64,000 nucleotides of DNA from HXMU1420-13 sp034669965 (GCA_034669965.1 JAXMOK010000001.1:868001-932000); one strand, 5' to 3'; shown: positions 34,901-43,516, counted from the first letter of the stretch. Program-made: numbers and translations. The notes: generated by a model not told the origin, from the letters alone.

Positions 34901-35122
34901 TTTATATCTACAGAATAGATCTTTTACCGTACGGCCCATCACGTGATGAATACCGGGCTTTCCATTTGCTGTGGGCGGACCTTCAAAAAAAGTAAACGGA
35001 ATACCTTCCTCTCTGCTCTGAAGGCTCTTTTTAAAAATTTCATTATCCTTCCACCAGCCAAGAATCTCAACTTCAGTTTTAGGATAATTGAGTTGCTTTA
35101 TTTCCTTAAATTTTTTTGCCAT
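31961..35122 (-). CDS. ileS: Isoleucyl-tRNA synthetase, type 2, with GxHH signature
   Basis: This 1053 aa class I synthetase charges tRNA-Ile. It has the Rossmann catalytic core, a large CP1 editing domain (LAWTTTPWTTISNMAL near residue 230, then a WxxDxxGTGIVHTAPAFGADD block), KMSKS in EKMSKSKGN near 597, and an anticodon-binding C-terminal region. Length and motifs are those of the eukaryote-like IleRS2 group. The HxGH motif is replaced by G57-I58-H59-H60 (34943-34954), the swapped GxHH signature linked to mupirocin hyper-resistance. It leads an operon with the DksA-like gene and lspA. Confidence 0.95.
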   Translation of the reverse strand: MAKKFKEIKQLNYPKTEVEILGWWKDNEIFKKSLQSREEGIPFTFFEGPPTANGKPGIHHVMGRTVKDLFCRYKTLKGFRVDRKAGWDTHGLPVEIEVEKELGLEGRHQVEEYGIAEYNARCRESVLKYKNLWDDLTDRMGYWVDQENPYVTFENNYIESVWWALNRLFEKGLLYKGYKIQWYSPGNGTVLSSHEVSLGYKETQDPSIYVKFPVHGEENTFFLAWTTTPWTTISNMALTINPKLTYAKIRYEEEQYIVAKDAITRVFGDETEFLEEYTGESLLGRTYEPIFDYAQREIDPSEAWKVIAADYVTTEDGTGIVHTAPAFGADDYDAGQKYNIPMFNPIDKDGKFTDQVPEFAGLWFKEADKEIARAIKERGLMFRHETCVHNYPFDWRKGTPLMSYPVESWFIKTTDVKDRMVELNKTINWKPEATGSGRFGTWLENNVDWAISRQRYWGTPLPIWQSDKDPEYVECIGSIAELREKAGISKDVELDLHRPYIDDITWPAPDGGTMRRIPDLLDVWFDSGSMPFAQWHHPFENEHEFSYSFPADFIAEGVDQTRGWFYTLHALGTMLFDDVAFKNVVSNGLVLDEKGEKMSKSKGNTVDPFEVINQYGADTVRWYMMSNSAPWENLKFSIDGLKEVQRKFFNTIVNTYSFFAMYANIDGFTYSGAQIPVSDRPEIDQWIISRLNTTVKMMEEYFEEYEPTKAAREMEQFTEELSNWYVRRNRRRFWKSGNTIDKTAAYQTLYECLKNVSRMMSPIAPYMGEWIYQRLNEVSKLDEQSVHLSFYPTVEETAIIKTLEHKMDMARLISSIVLRIRNQIDVNVRQPLARIILPIKDEAERQAILSVKDIILDEVNVKEIQFVDDDSGIVHKTAKPNYPLLGKRLGPKMKSVAAKVNQFDTETITNFERQGYIDLTLDDGETVRLDANELDIIRTGLEGWQVETERGLSVAVDMEISHELRIEGITREFVNRVQSMRKEADFDVVDRISIGFSGDETLKEAVVSMSDYIKEETLAEEIQLTELEVSDFVKTWEIGDGECTISVRRNINS

Positions 35123-35259
35123 AAATGCGGAGTATCCGGCCTATTAAATTAAAGCTCGAAATATAATCAATCTTTCGGAAAGCTTGAGATTTGTTAGCCA
35201 AAAAAATAATTGTTCATTCGAGCATCGATCTTTCGTTTTAATCAAGAGTATCATACCCA

Positions 35260-35775
35260 ATGAAAAAATCTTATCACCGAGAAATAACTACTGAAAACCC
35301 ATACAAACTCATGTTTGTGTGTTTAGGAAATATTTGCAGGAGCCCAACTGCCGAGGGATTATTTATCCATCATGTAAAAGATGCTCAGCTTCAGAGTTAT
35401 TTTTATATCGATTCGGCTGGAACGGCAGCGTATCATGTTGGCGAACCAGCGAATAGTAAGAGCCAGTTTACAGCGAATCAGCATGGTGTAAATTTACCTT
35501 CAAGGGCACGTCGATTTGAGTACACCGACTTCGAAGAATTTGATCTCATTCTACCGATGGACTCTTCGAACTTTCGAAATTTGAAAGAACTCGATCGTAA
35601 AAATCGCTTTGCTGATAAGATTGTAATGATGCGAGATTTCGATCCACAACCGGGTGACGGCAACGTTCCCGATCCTTACTATGGCGGAATGCAAGGTTTC
35701 GAAAATGTTTATCAAATACTGGCACGCTCAAGTAAAGCCATACTGGATGAGTTAAAACCATTAATCAAAGATTAG
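35260..35775 (+). CDS. Low-molecular-weight protein-tyrosine phosphatase
   Basis: This 171 aa phosphatase has the P-loop CLGNICRSPTAEG (CX5R; Cys nucleophile near residue 24) and the general-acid Asp in VPDPYYGGMQGF near 135. It dephosphorylates phosphotyrosine in the cytoplasm. No tyrosine kinase or capsule gene adjoins it. The N terminus carries about 15 extra residues. I keep the first ATG because no nearer one precedes the P-loop except within the core. A TetR gene follows after 51 bp with its own promoter. Confidence 0.9.
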   Translation: MKKSYHREITTENPYKLMFVCLGNICRSPTAEGLFIHHVKDAQLQSYFYIDSAGTAAYHVGEPANSKSQFTANQHGVNLPSRARRFEYTDFEEFDLILPMDSSNFRNLKELDRKNRFADKIVMMRDFDPQPGDGNVPDPYYGGMQGFENVYQILARSSKAILDELKPLIKD

Positions 35776-35776
35776 G

Positions 35777-35807
35777 TTGATTACCTACTTACCAGTCAGT
35801 ACCTTTG
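35777..35807 (+). promoter_or_regulatory. Promoter of the TetR gene with an internal operator-like sequence
   Basis: TTG (35777-35779), 20 bp, then TACCTTTG (35800-35807) matches the Bacteroidota consensus TTG-N19-21-TAnnTTTG. Between the boxes lies TACTTACCAGTCAGTA (35786-35801), similar in style to TetR-family operators containing CCAGTCAGT. Autorepression is a reasonable inference. The start codon is 20 bp beyond the -7 box. Confidence 0.55.
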
Positions 35808-35826
35808 CTTATTCATTGATAAGTTT

Positions 35827-36381
35827 ATGAGCTCAACAAAAGATCAAATTACCGTACTCGCCGACGAGCTGATGCGCTCGAAAGGCTACAATGCTTTCAG
35901 CTATTCGGATATCTCGAAACCTATGGGGATAAAGAACGCAGCTGTTCATTATCACTTTCCTACAAAACCGGATCTCGCGCTGGCAATTGTGAAGTATCAC
36001 TCCGACAGTTTCGACCGATTTACTGAACGGGTTAACGAAAAAGAAGCGTTATCTAAGATTAAGTTTTTTCTCAATTTTTATACTTCCATACAACTTACCG
36101 GAAGAATTTGCGTAATCGGCGCCTTCGCTACCGATTGGAACGCGATGAATGAGGAAATTCAGGAAGCAATGTCGACCTTTACCGACAACGTAATTAACTG
36201 GCTTACTTCCACTTTAAACGAAGGAAATAGTAGTAGAACCATTGAATTATCAGATTCTGCTGAATCAGAAGCATTGAGTATATTAACAAACATATTTGCC
36301 GCAACTCAATTAAGCAGAATTACAGGTAGCGATCACTTTGCGGCCATTAAACAAAATATTCTTACAAGAATCACACAATAA
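35827..36381 (+). CDS. TetR/AcrR family transcriptional regulator
   Basis: This 184 aa protein has the N-terminal TetR helix-turn-helix (KGYNAFSYSDISKPMGIKNAAVHYHFPTKPDLALAIV, residues about 19-54) and a helical ligand-binding C-terminal domain with no recognisable ligand signature. An operator-like dyad lies in its own promoter. fabF starts 21 bp downstream, with a small ACTTA...TAAGT dyad between them. A role in fatty-acid or membrane homeostasis is possible but only inferred. Confidence 0.85.
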   Translation: MSSTKDQITVLADELMRSKGYNAFSYSDISKPMGIKNAAVHYHFPTKPDLALAIVKYHSDSFDRFTERVNEKEALSKIKFFLNFYTSIQLTGRICVIGAFATDWNAMNEEIQEAMSTFTDNVINWLTSTLNEGNSSRTIELSDSAESEALSILTNIFAATQLSRITGSDHFAAIKQNILTRITQ

Positions 36382-36401
36382 CTTACCTATCACTAAGTAC
36401 T

Positions 36402-37643
36402 ATGAAAAGAGTAGTTGTAACAGGCATCGGAGCGTTAACCCCTATTGGAAATGATGTAGAATCATTCTGGGCATCACTCATAAAAGGAGTGAGTGGAGCG
36501 GGGCCAATCACCAAATTCGAAGCAGAGAAATTTAAAACCCGTTTTGCCTGCGAACTTAAAGATTTCAAACCTGAAGAAACCCTAGACCGAAAAGAAGTCC
36601 GCAAAAACGACTCTTATGTTGTGTATGCACTCGCTAGTTCTTTACAAGCGATAGAGCATTCAGGCTTAGATCTTGACTCCATTAACAAAGAAAGAACCGG
36701 TGTTATTTGGGCAACCGGAGTTGGCGGATTTGAAACTTTCGAAGAAGAATTGCTAGACTTCGCCGACCGGGGACGTGTTCCAAGGTTTTCACCGTATTAC
36801 ACGCCCAAAACCATCCCAAATATGGCATCAGGTATTGTAGCCATTAAGTTTGGGTTTATGGGCATCAATCAGACGGTTACTTCAGCCTGTGCGTCATCTA
36901 ATAACGCGATAATGGATGCCTTTAATTACATCCGTCTTGGCAAGGCAGACATCATAGTAACCGGTGGTTCGGAAGCCGCGATTACAAACGCTTCTGTAGG
37001 TGGGTTTTCCGCCATGCGTGCCCTTTCAACCAATAATGACAATCCAAAAGCAGCTTCACGTCCGTTCGATGTAGATCGCGACGGATTTGTGATGGGCGAA
37101 GGTGCCGGAGCATTGATTTTGGAAGACTATGATCACGCCAAAGCACGTGGAGCTAACATCATTTGTGAAGTTTTAGGCGCCGCAAGTACGGCAGATGCTT
37201 ATCACCTTTCTGCCACTCATCCTGAAGGATTGGGTGCAAAAAATGCAATCAACCTTGCTCTTGAAGAGGCTAACCTTACTATTTCTGATATCGATTATAT
37301 CAACGCGCATGCAACCAGCACTCCCGTTGGCGACATCAGCGAATTGAAAGCTATTCGCGCCGTTATTGGCGATTCTGGAGCTAGCCCTAGTATTAGCGGC
37401 ACTAAATCGATGACCGGGCATTTACTTGGAGCTGCAGGTGCAGTTGAAGCTATTGCCGGTATCAAAGCAATGGAGCACAATCTCGTTCCTCCTACCATTA
37501 ATGTTGATAATCTTGATCCTGCAACAGAAGGTTTAGACATTGTAATAAACGAACCGAAAAAACGTGAAATCAATTATGTAATGAGCGACACGTTCGGATT
37601 TGGAGGACATAACACCATTGTAATTCTCGGCAAATTACAGTGA
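36402..37643 (+). CDS. fabF: 3-oxoacyl-[acyl-carrier-protein] synthase II
   Basis: FabF condenses malonyl-ACP with a growing acyl-ACP in fatty-acid elongation. The 413 aa protein has nucleophile C163 in VTSACASSNNA and catalytic His residues in NAHATSTPVGD (about 303) and TKSMTGHLLGAAG (about 340). The length and opening MKRVVVTGIGALTPIGN are standard. No acpP gene precedes it. It stands between a TetR gene and a fructosamine-kinase gene (1 bp gap) and may be a second fabF copy. Confidence 0.93.
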   Translation: MKRVVVTGIGALTPIGNDVESFWASLIKGVSGAGPITKFEAEKFKTRFACELKDFKPEETLDRKEVRKNDSYVVYALASSLQAIEHSGLDLDSINKERTGVIWATGVGGFETFEEELLDFADRGRVPRFSPYYTPKTIPNMASGIVAIKFGFMGINQTVTSACASSNNAIMDAFNYIRLGKADIIVTGGSEAAITNASVGGFSAMRALSTNNDNPKAASRPFDVDRDGFVMGEGAGALILEDYDHAKARGANIICEVLGAASTADAYHLSATHPEGLGAKNAINLALEEANLTISDIDYINAHATSTPVGDISELKAIRAVIGDSGASPSISGTKSMTGHLLGAAGAVEAIAGIKAMEHNLVPPTINVDNLDPATEGLDIVINEPKKREINYVMSDTFGFGGHNTIVILGKLQ

Positions 37644-37644
37644 T

Positions 37645-38496
37645 ATGCTTCCCGAAGCCATAAAATCTGCTATTGAGCATCGCATTGATGCTCATGTTAT
37701 CAATCAAGTGGCAATAACCGGTGGCGATATTAATTACAGCGCTCGTCTGGATATAGATTCCGGCGAGCGCTTTTTTGTTAAATGGAATCTCCGAACTCCT
37801 GAGAATATGTTTCAAACTGAAGCTCGAGGCTTAGAACTTCTAGCTTCGGCTGAAAGCGGATTAATCATTCCTCAGGTTCATTTCGTTGGAAAAGAATTTC
37901 TTCTGATGGAATACATTGAGGAAAGTAATTATGGAAATGCTTACTTATTTGGAAGTCAGTTAGCACAGTTACATAGAACTTCTAATGAACTCTTTGGTCT
38001 AGATAAGCCTAATTATATTGGTAGGTTACCACAATCGAATAAATATCATGCTGATTGGCTCGAGTTTTTTATTCGGGAACGACTTGAGCCTCAGGCAAAA
38101 ATGGCAATCGATTCAGGGAAGCTAGCTAACAGTTTTCATTCCATTTTTGAACGAGCTTTTAACTATACCTATGTCATTTTCCCGGATGAACCACCGGCTT
38201 TATTACATGGCGATCTCTGGAATGGAAATTATATGTGGACCTCAGGCGGTGATACAGCCATTTACGATCCTGCGGTATATTTTGGTCATAGAGAAATGGA
38301 CCTAGCAATGACTCGATTGTTTGGCGGATTCAGCGAGGAGTTTTACCACGGTTATAACGATATATATCCTCTCCAAAAAGGCTATGAAGAGCGGTTCAAA
38401 CTTTGTAATCTTTACCCAATTCTAGTGCACGCTAATCTCTTCGGCGGTGGATATGTGAATCAAGCTAAGAATCTTTTGAGGCAGTTCTTTTCGTAG
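37645..38496 (+). CDS. Fructosamine kinase family protein
   Basis: This 283 aa protein of the fructosamine-3-kinase/ketosamine kinase family phosphorylates sugar-modified (glycated) amines to start their repair. It has an APH-like kinase fold: VAITGGDINYSARL near the start, FFVKWN with the ATP Lys, the catalytic loop LLHGDLWNGNYMW (HGDLWxGN), and IYDPAVYFGHREMDLAM as the Mg-binding segment. It begins 1 bp after fabF. Its last 32 bp overlap the convergent LLM oxidoreductase gene. Confidence 0.88.
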   Translation: MLPEAIKSAIEHRIDAHVINQVAITGGDINYSARLDIDSGERFFVKWNLRTPENMFQTEARGLELLASAESGLIIPQVHFVGKEFLLMEYIEESNYGNAYLFGSQLAQLHRTSNELFGLDKPNYIGRLPQSNKYHADWLEFFIRERLEPQAKMAIDSGKLANSFHSIFERAFNYTYVIFPDEPPALLHGDLWNGNYMWTSGGDTAIYDPAVYFGHREMDLAMTRLFGGFSEEFYHGYNDIYPLQKGYEERFKLCNLYPILVHANLFGGGYVNQAKNLLRQFFS

Positions 38497-39508
38497 CTTC
38501 CCTAATCACAGGTGCAACCTTGGTGGCAAACAACTCTATCGATTTCAGCATAACATCCTGTGGAACACTACCAACACTCATCTGTAGTAAAAATCGATCA
38601 TGTTGAAATATTTCATATTGATACATAATTTTGTCGATGATCTCCTGCGGGCTTCCGATGAAATTCGCCCCTTCTAATTCGGTGGAGGCATCAAACTGCG
38701 CACGACTCATCGGAGGCCAACCTCGTTCGCTACCGATTTTATCCATCATTCGCTTAAAAGATGGAAATGCAATATCGCGTGCAGATTTCGAATCTTCGGT
38801 TATCAACCCGTGCGAATTGATACTTAATTTTGGTGGTTCTTGTTTATGATCACTCGCACCTTGCTTGTGAATATCTGCCATTTGTTTGAACTGCTTCGGG
38901 TAACCTCCGATAATGGCCAATGCCATCGGTAAACCTAAGGCACCGGTTATATAGGCCGATTTCGGAGTTCCACCAACCGCTCGCCATATCGGTAATTTTT
39001 CTTGGTGCGCGCGTGGATATACTGGCAAATCGATTATGGCTGGTCGATGTTTCCCTTCCCAAGTTACCCGTTCTTTTTCATTGATTTGAAGCAACAATCC
39101 CAGCTTTTCCTCAAACAAAGCTTCATAATCGGATAAGTCATATCCGAACAAAGGAAAAGATTCGATAAATGAGCCTCGCCCTACGGTAATTTCAGCTCGT
39201 CCCCTAGAAATCAAATCCACCGAAGAAAATTGCTGATATACTCGAACCGGATCATCACTACCCAAAACCGTGACTGTGCTGGTTAGCTTTATATTTTTAG
39301 TGATTGCCGAAGCGGCGGCCAATAAAATTGCCGGATTAGAAGCCACATATTCTTCCCTATGATGCTCTCCAATTCCATAAACATCCAAACCCAGTTCATC
39401 CGCAAGCTTTACTTCTTCCAACAAATCTTGAATTCGCTGAGTGGGACTTCGTTTAATGCCTGCATCATTAACAGTGTTTTCAACAAATGAGAAGATTCCT
39501 AATTCCAT
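38465..39508 (-). CDS. LLM-class flavin-dependent oxidoreductase (luciferase-like)
   Basis: This 347 aa single-domain luciferase-like (beta/alpha)8 protein has ELGIFSFVENTVND, GLDVYGIGEHHREEYVASNPAI, and TVGRGSFIESFPLFGYDL, which belong to the bacterial luciferase superfamily that uses reduced FMN or F420. The substrate cannot be read. The 3' end overlaps the fructosamine-kinase gene by 32 bp in convergent orientation. Confidence 0.87.
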   Translation of the reverse strand: MELGIFSFVENTVNDAGIKRSPTQRIQDLLEEVKLADELGLDVYGIGEHHREEYVASNPAILLAAASAITKNIKLTSTVTVLGSDDPVRVYQQFSSVDLISRGRAEITVGRGSFIESFPLFGYDLSDYEALFEEKLGLLLQINEKERVTWEGKHRPAIIDLPVYPRAHQEKLPIWRAVGGTPKSAYITGALGLPMALAIIGGYPKQFKQMADIHKQGASDHKQEPPKLSINSHGLITEDSKSARDIAFPSFKRMMDKIGSERGWPPMSRAQFDASTELEGANFIGSPQEIIDKIMYQYEIFQHDRFLLQMSVGSVPQDVMLKSIELFATKVAPVIREATKRTASKDS

Positions 39509-39582
39509 CGATTTTTCTTTTTTGAACTGATTTCAAGCAATGTATCATTCCTTTTGAATTCGAATCGTTTTAGTTTTGGTGT

Positions 39583-40320
39583 ATGCCAAATCGCATTATC
39601 TGCCTTGTCCCTAGTTTAACAGAACTACTTTTAGAGTTGGAAGTTTCTGACCGTTTAATCGGCAGAACTCGCTTTTGTATCCATCCTGCTTATTCAGTAA
39701 AAAACATCGAAATAATAGGAGGTACCAAGAATCCGAATATTGACAAAATCCGAAACCTGAAACCGGATTTAGTTATCGCTAATAAAGTGGAAAACCGTAA
39801 AGAAGACGTGGAAGCTATTCAGGAGTTTAGCGAAGTACTTGTTACGGATATCAGCACGGTTGAGGATGCACTTTTTGCGATGTATCATATTGCAAAAAGT
39901 GTATACGCTGAAGAGCCGGGAGCCAAACTCATTGAGCAGATTATTTCGGTACTACCTGAGCCTAGTCACTTTTCTGAAATCAATACCGCTTATTTCATCT
40001 GGAAAGATCCATGGATGAGTGTTGGTGGTGATACCTATATCCACGATGTCATGCAGACCTTCGGACTTCGAAATGTTTTTCAGCAGTCAGAGCGATATCC
40101 AACTATTACTTTAGATCAACTTAAAGAGGCAAATCCCGAGTTGATTCTGTTGAGCAGCGAACCTTATCCATTCAAAGTAAAACACATTGCTGTACTCAAA
40201 GGAATTCTACCTAACTCAAATATTCAACTTGTTGATGGCGAGTGGTTCAGTTGGTATGGTAGCCGAATGTTGCCTTCTTTTAAAGCGCTGCGCGAATGGA
40301 GAAATCAGCTGTCTAAATGA
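39583..40320 (+). CDS. BtuF-like helical-backbone metal-receptor protein without signal peptide
   Basis: This 245 aa protein resembles periplasmic B12/iron-chelate binding proteins: CLVPSLTELLLELEVSDRLIGRT at the N terminus, IGGTKNPNIDKIRNLKPDLVIAN, and the second lobe WMSVGGDTYIHDVMQTFGL. No signal peptide is present, since the fold begins at residue 4. It is either cytoplasmic or exported by another route. No ABC permease adjoins it. A TAGTTTTG -7-like box is at 39571-39578. It converges on argH with a 20 bp gap. Confidence 0.78.
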   Translation: MPNRIICLVPSLTELLLELEVSDRLIGRTRFCIHPAYSVKNIEIIGGTKNPNIDKIRNLKPDLVIANKVENRKEDVEAIQEFSEVLVTDISTVEDALFAMYHIAKSVYAEEPGAKLIEQIISVLPEPSHFSEINTAYFIWKDPWMSVGGDTYIHDVMQTFGLRNVFQQSERYPTITLDQLKEANPELILLSSEPYPFKVKHIAVLKGILPNSNIQLVDGEWFSWYGSRMLPSFKALREWRNQLSK

Positions 40321-40340
40321 TTTCAATCTTATCACATACA

Positions 40341-41642
40341 TTACGAGAAAACAATTAGCACTTTCTCCATCCTCTCTTTAATCACATCATTGCCCAGGTT
40401 TCCGATACTGCCAAGATGGGTGTGATTCAGCACTTTAGGTGGCTTAAAAGTTCCTTCATCAATTTGCTTAGCTACTGATAAGTAGGCGTCACGGAAAGGC
40501 ACACCATCCAATACCAATTGATTCACAACCTCTACCGAAAAGATCAAATCGTATTTCGGGTCTTTGAGCACTTCCTTGTTTACCTGGATTTTTGAAATCG
40601 CGTATTCTGTCATTTCGAGGCAAGCTTTCATTTCAGAAATTGCAGGGAATAGTTGCTCTTTCAAAATCTGGAAATCACGGTGATAGCCGGATGTTAGATT
40701 CGACATCAACATCGAAATGGAATTAGGAAGGGCCAGCATGGTATTCGTTTTAGCGCGGATTAACTCGAATACATCCGGATTTTTCTTATGCGGCATTATG
40801 CTTGAGCCAGTGGTTAACTCATCCGGTAATTTTATAAATGAAAAGTTTTGGCTGTTATATAAGCAAATATCCGAAGCCAGTTTGTTTAAAGTGCCCGCCA
40901 GAGCGGCTAAACCAAAGGCAAAAATTTGCTCTGTCTTACCACGCCCCATTTGGGCGTAGCCAACATTTACCGCGGGAGAGTCGAAGTTGAGAAGCCTTTT
41001 TGTCAATTCACGATCAAGTGGAAACGAAGAACCATACCCGGCCGCAGACCCTAGAGGATTACGATTGACAATTGTATGCACTGATTGCATCAGTACGAGG
41101 TCATCCACCAAGCTTTCTGCATACATGGCAAACCAAATCCCAAAACTGGAAGGCATGGCGGCCTGGGTATGAGTATATCCAGGAATCAATACTTGTTTAT
41201 GCTCTTCGCTCCGTAATAGTATTGAATCAAACAATTTTTTTACCAAAGAAACAAGCGTAAAAAGCTCTGATCGCAAAAATAATTTTAGGTCGACCAACAC
41301 TTGGTCGTTTCGTGAACGCCCGGCATGCACTTTCTTTCCAACATCTCCTAACGCTCGCACCAGCATCAATTCAATTTGGGAATGCACATCCTCAACTCCG
41401 TCTTCTATTTCAAACAATTGGGGGGCAATCACTTCTTCCAAAATTCGATGCAATTCTTTCGCTAACAAATCGTATTCACCACTGCTAAGCAGCCCAACTT
41501 TTTGCAGCATTTCGATATGTGCCAGTGTGCCTTGTACATCAAATTCTGCCAACAGTAAATCAAATTCTTTATCCCGACCTATAGTGAATTTTTCGATGAA
41601 TTCATCGGTGTTAATTCCCTTTTCCCACAGTTTTTTTGACAT
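40341..41642 (-). CDS. argH: Argininosuccinate lyase
   Basis: ArgH splits argininosuccinate into arginine and fumarate, the last step. This 433 aa member of the aspartase/fumarase superfamily has the signature GSSIMPHKKNPD (about residue 281) containing the catalytic Ser. HAGRSRNDQV and GYTHTQAAMPSS lie upstream. It is the last gene of the arginine operon, 51 bp after the M20 gene. Confidence 0.95.
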   Translation of the reverse strand: MSKKLWEKGINTDEFIEKFTIGRDKEFDLLLAEFDVQGTLAHIEMLQKVGLLSSGEYDLLAKELHRILEEVIAPQLFEIEDGVEDVHSQIELMLVRALGDVGKKVHAGRSRNDQVLVDLKLFLRSELFTLVSLVKKLFDSILLRSEEHKQVLIPGYTHTQAAMPSSFGIWFAMYAESLVDDLVLMQSVHTIVNRNPLGSAAGYGSSFPLDRELTKRLLNFDSPAVNVGYAQMGRGKTEQIFAFGLAALAGTLNKLASDICLYNSQNFSFIKLPDELTTGSSIMPHKKNPDVFELIRAKTNTMLALPNSISMLMSNLTSGYHRDFQILKEQLFPAISEMKACLEMTEYAISKIQVNKEVLKDPKYDLIFSVEVVNQLVLDGVPFRDAYLSVAKQIDEGTFKPPKVLNHTHLGSIGNLGNDVIKERMEKVLIVFS

Positions 41643-41693
41643 GGTCTTTAAAATATTATTCTAATTGGTAGCCCCTCTTGTGAGGGTATTGGT

Positions 41694-42758
41694 TCAAATC
41701 TCCAACCCATCGAGTAATTCAAGGTATATTCGAATTCCATCTCGAATTTCATCCAGATAAATATACTCATCTGCGGTGTGAGATCTTCTTGTATCACCAG
41801 GACCTATTTTAATACATGGAAACGGCATATGCACCTGATCGCTCATCGTTTGTGATCCATACTTTCGAATTCCCAATGCTTTACCTTTTTGTACAATCGG
41901 ATGATTCTCCTCAATACCCGAGGCATTAAGATTTAACGATCTTGGCTTCACTTCACTTTGCACATGGTTTCTGATCACCTTTACAACCTCTGCATTGCTG
42001 TAATGCTCATTCGGACGAACATCCACCACAAACGAGCATTTATCCGGCACAACATTGTGTAAACTGCCCGCTTCAATTTGAGTCACCGTCATGTTGATGG
42101 AGCCTAATACTTCAGAGGTTTTTTCAAACTGAAAGCTCTGAAACCATTTAATGTCTTTAATGGCTTTATAAATTGCATTTTCTCCTTCGCCTCGGGCTGC
42201 ATGGCCGCTTTGCCCTTTAGCCGAACAATCCAGCACAATCAAACCTCGTTCAGCAATGGCCATATCCATAGAAGTGGGTTCTCCAACTACGCCCACATCA
42301 ATAGGCCCAATTTCATTTAACACTATTGGCACTCCATTTTTGCCGGATGATTCTTCTTCTGCACTTGCTAAAAATACCAGGTTATAATTCTGCGGTTTTT
42401 CCTGCAACGCTACGAATACATGCAACAAGCTTACCAAAGGGCCACCGGCATCATTGCTGCCCAAACCTGTCAACTTACCTTCAGATAAGTTCGCTTTAAA
42501 TGGATTGAAAGTCCATGAATCTGTTGCTTTCACTGTGTCGTGGTGTGAGTTCAATAACAGCGTAGGTTTTGACGAATCAAACTCTTTTGAGAATGCCCAC
42601 ACGTTATTTTTCTTTCGAAGAGGCTCGAACCCATAACTTACTAATGCATCAGTCAGTATTTGAGCAGTAACATTTTCTTCGCCACTGTATGAACGAGTTT
42701 CAATTAAACGCTTCAATAGTTCTATCGCACTATCGCTGTATTTTTCCAGATTTATCAT
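41694..42758 (-). CDS. M20 family deacylase, ArgE/DapE-type (N-acylcitrulline or N-acylornithine deacylase)
   Basis: This 354 aa M20 metallopeptidase has the two-zinc set: His in LNSHHDT, bridging Asp in NDAGG, catalytic Glu in SAEEESSG, then Glu in GEPTS and His in RRSHTADEY. In this operon it should remove the N-acyl group after carbamylation, giving citrulline. With a succinyl-type carbamoyltransferase next door the acyl group is probably succinyl. It overlaps argB by 4 bp. Annotation as acetylornithine deacetylase would be by similarity only. Confidence 0.82.
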   Translation of the reverse strand: MINLEKYSDSAIELLKRLIETRSYSGEENVTAQILTDALVSYGFEPLRKKNNVWAFSKEFDSSKPTLLLNSHHDTVKATDSWTFNPFKANLSEGKLTGLGSNDAGGPLVSLLHVFVALQEKPQNYNLVFLASAEEESSGKNGVPIVLNEIGPIDVGVVGEPTSMDMAIAERGLIVLDCSAKGQSGHAARGEGENAIYKAIKDIKWFQSFQFEKTSEVLGSINMTVTQIEAGSLHNVVPDKCSFVVDVRPNEHYSNAEVVKVIRNHVQSEVKPRSLNLNASGIEENHPIVQKGKALGIRKYGSQTMSDQVHMPFPCIKIGPGDTRRSHTADEYIYLDEIRDGIRIYLELLDGLEI

Positions 42759-43516
42759 AGTGCTAAGTCCGTTCCTTCATTTTGTAAAAGCAGGTCGCTA
42801 AAGTGAGACACTCTAACCATTTTCACCTCATTCTGAAGCGCGTAAAACCCTAAATCTAGTTTGGGAATCATACCATCAACAATTACATCTTCCTGTTTAA
42901 ATTGATCATATTCTTCATAAGTAAGCATCGTTAGTAAGTTTTTACCGAACATTACACCGGGGCGATCAAAACAGAAAGTCAGTTCAACGTCGTAGCGTTT
43001 TGCCAGCTCAATGGCCAAATATCCGGCGATATTATCTGCATTCGTGTTGAGTAAATCACCCTGTTTGTTATGTGTGAGAGGTGCGATTACAGGAACCACA
43101 CCGTGCTCCATAAACGTTTTTAGCCAATCCACTTCCACTGTGTTTATGTCACCAACCCAACCAAAATCGATCGGTACTGGGTTTCTTTTATCCGATTGAA
43201 TGATGTTTAAATCAGCGCCGGTTAGCCCGATGGCATCTTGCCCCATTGCCTGCAATTTTGCAACCAATTTCTTATTGATGAGCCCGCCATACACCATCGT
43301 AACAACATCCAGCGTATCGCTATCGGTAACTCTTCTTCCATCAATCATCTGTGTTTTGATTCCTAGTTTATCGGAAATCTTAGATGCCAAAACGCCGCCG
43401 CCATGCACTAGAATTTTCGAACCTTTCAGCTGATGAAATACATTTAAAAACTCAGCTAGCCATTCTTCATTCTCTGCTATTTTCCCACCAATTTTAATTA
43501 CTTTTATGGTGTTCAT
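42755..43516 (-). CDS. argB: N-acylglutamate kinase (acetyl- or succinylglutamate kinase)
   Basis: This 253 aa amino-acid kinase has KIGGKIAENEEW at the start and LVHGGGVLASKI for nucleotide and substrate binding. It phosphorylates the gamma-carboxyl of N-acylglutamate, the second step of arginine synthesis. In Bacteroides relatives the acyl group is succinyl. The 4 bp overlaps on both sides place it firmly in the operon. The length is standard for the non-fused enzyme, and no N-terminal arginine-feedback extension is present. Confidence 0.92.
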   Translation of the reverse strand: MNTIKVIKIGGKIAENEEWLAEFLNVFHQLKGSKILVHGGGVLASKISDKLGIKTQMIDGRRVTDSDTLDVVTMVYGGLINKKLVAKLQAMGQDAIGLTGADLNIIQSDKRNPVPIDFGWVGDINTVEVDWLKTFMEHGVVPVIAPLTHNKQGDLLNTNADNIAGYLAIELAKRYDVELTFCFDRPGVMFGKNLLTMLTYEEYDQFKQEDVIVDGMIPKLDLGFYALQNEVKMVRVSHFSDLLLQNEGTDLAL

